Source: Ophiodon elongatus (taxonomy: Eukaryota > Chordata > Actinopteri > Perciformes > Hexagrammidae). From it: a stretch of 64,000 nt of DNA. Shown one piece after another: positions 63,375 through 64,000 of this stretch (positions within the stretch are counted from its first letter, which is position 1; the number at the start of each line of letters is the position of its first letter). The stretch lies in the NCBI GenBank assembly GCA_016806645.1, contig JACSYO010002116.1:4681001-4745000 (forward strand), in the 5' to 3' direction. The position numbers and the translations under genes were made by a program. The notes under the pieces were generated by a model, which ran no database searches, was not told the DNA's origin, and saw only the letters and a list, made by a program, of their open reading frames with translations.

Positions 63375-64000
63375 CTGTGGGGAAAAAAAGGAAAAACTTT
63401 CCGTCAATGACAAACAACAGATTGATTCTATCATCCGTATCTTTTTTGCGCGCTTTGAAAAAACTCGAGAGAAAAAAAGTTTTTATCTCTTTTCACGCTA
63501 ATTTGCTGCCACCATATAGCACGCAACATCAGCATTGGGAAAACAAAACATTTCTTTAAAAATCAAGTAAATAAAACCCTTTGTGCTCAGTCGACCAAGT
63601 CCAGAGTTTTTCATAAAAACAAACAATATTATCCCCTATTGGCCCCCTCACTAATTTGCTCAGGAAGTCATTTTCTCATGCTTCGCAAAGCATTGCATTT
63701 ATGTGCAACAGGGGATCAGTTAAGACATTCACTGTGGCTGAAAACTGAGACTGAAAAAAGAGCTGTGCATATACTCAAATGGAGAAATGCTTTACGTCCC
63801 AAAACTTTATACCCAAACTAGCTCTACTTTAGAGGTTCAAATTACATATTGAGCCACATTTGTACTGTACATAAATAAGTAGGTAAATACTATCAAAGGT
63901 TCTGCATCTTTCTGAAAACTGAGATCCTTTTTGATATAGAATTGTATCATAACATAGTAGTTTTGACAGTTTGTCTCTTAAGAAAAAGATACAACCCCAG
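63375..64000. other. ogdhl intron (partial)
   Basis: No further exon is recognisable before the window ends. The sequence is AT-rich and plain. Confidence 0.6.

Overview
This window is nuclear DNA from a ray-finned (teleost) fish. The genes have vertebrate exon-intron structure with GT-AG boundaries that can be read directly, and their order matches known vertebrate synteny. The repeats are typical of teleosts: long (CA)n tracts, hAT-type MITEs with CAGTGGTGGAA-like ends, and an L2/CR1-like LINE. The 'a' suffixes on the gene symbols are inferred from teleost naming and synteny, not proved by the sequence.

Positions 1-30325 hold a photoreceptor/RPE cluster in the order seen on human 10q23: cdhr1a (+, 3' half only), lrit2 (-), lrit1a (-) and rgra (+). 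cdhr1a encodes a photoreceptor cadherin. The two lrit genes encode LRR-Ig-FN3 membrane proteins of the retina. rgra encodes an opsin-like retinal isomerase. cdhr1a and lrit2 are convergent. lrit1a and rgra are divergent and share a 3.5 kb intergenic region. The most interesting coding observation is that cdhr1a has two alternative terminal exons, each with its own membrane segment, tail and stop codon.

Positions 30326-47390 are a gene-poor stretch. It holds a complex microsatellite, a hAT MITE, a broken LINE whose ORF carries a 2A-like motif and a coding minisatellite, and an unusual composite repeat at 39.6-40.75 kb. The composite is a roughly 140-bp tandem repeat whose units look like tRNAs (A and B boxes on the minus strand), flanked on both sides by AT-rich arrays built on CATACTATA.

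Positions 47400-59400 are the cholinergic gene locus. An RE1/NRSF-like element with expanded spacing lies upstream of the intronless slc18a3a (vesicular acetylcholine transporter). The chata gene (choline acetyltransferase, 14 coding exons) follows on the same strand. One enzyme makes acetylcholine and the other protein loads it into vesicles. chata intron 11 contains a solo-LTR-like insertion.

Positions 59635-64000 hold the small C10orf53/UPF0728 gene (+) and, convergent with it, the last four coding exons of ogdhl (-). This order (ogdhl, C10orf53, CHAT, SLC18A3) matches human 10q11. I found no bacterial-type system, CRISPR array, or canonical RNA gene. Long gaps hold simple repeats, degenerate transposons, or nothing I can recognise.
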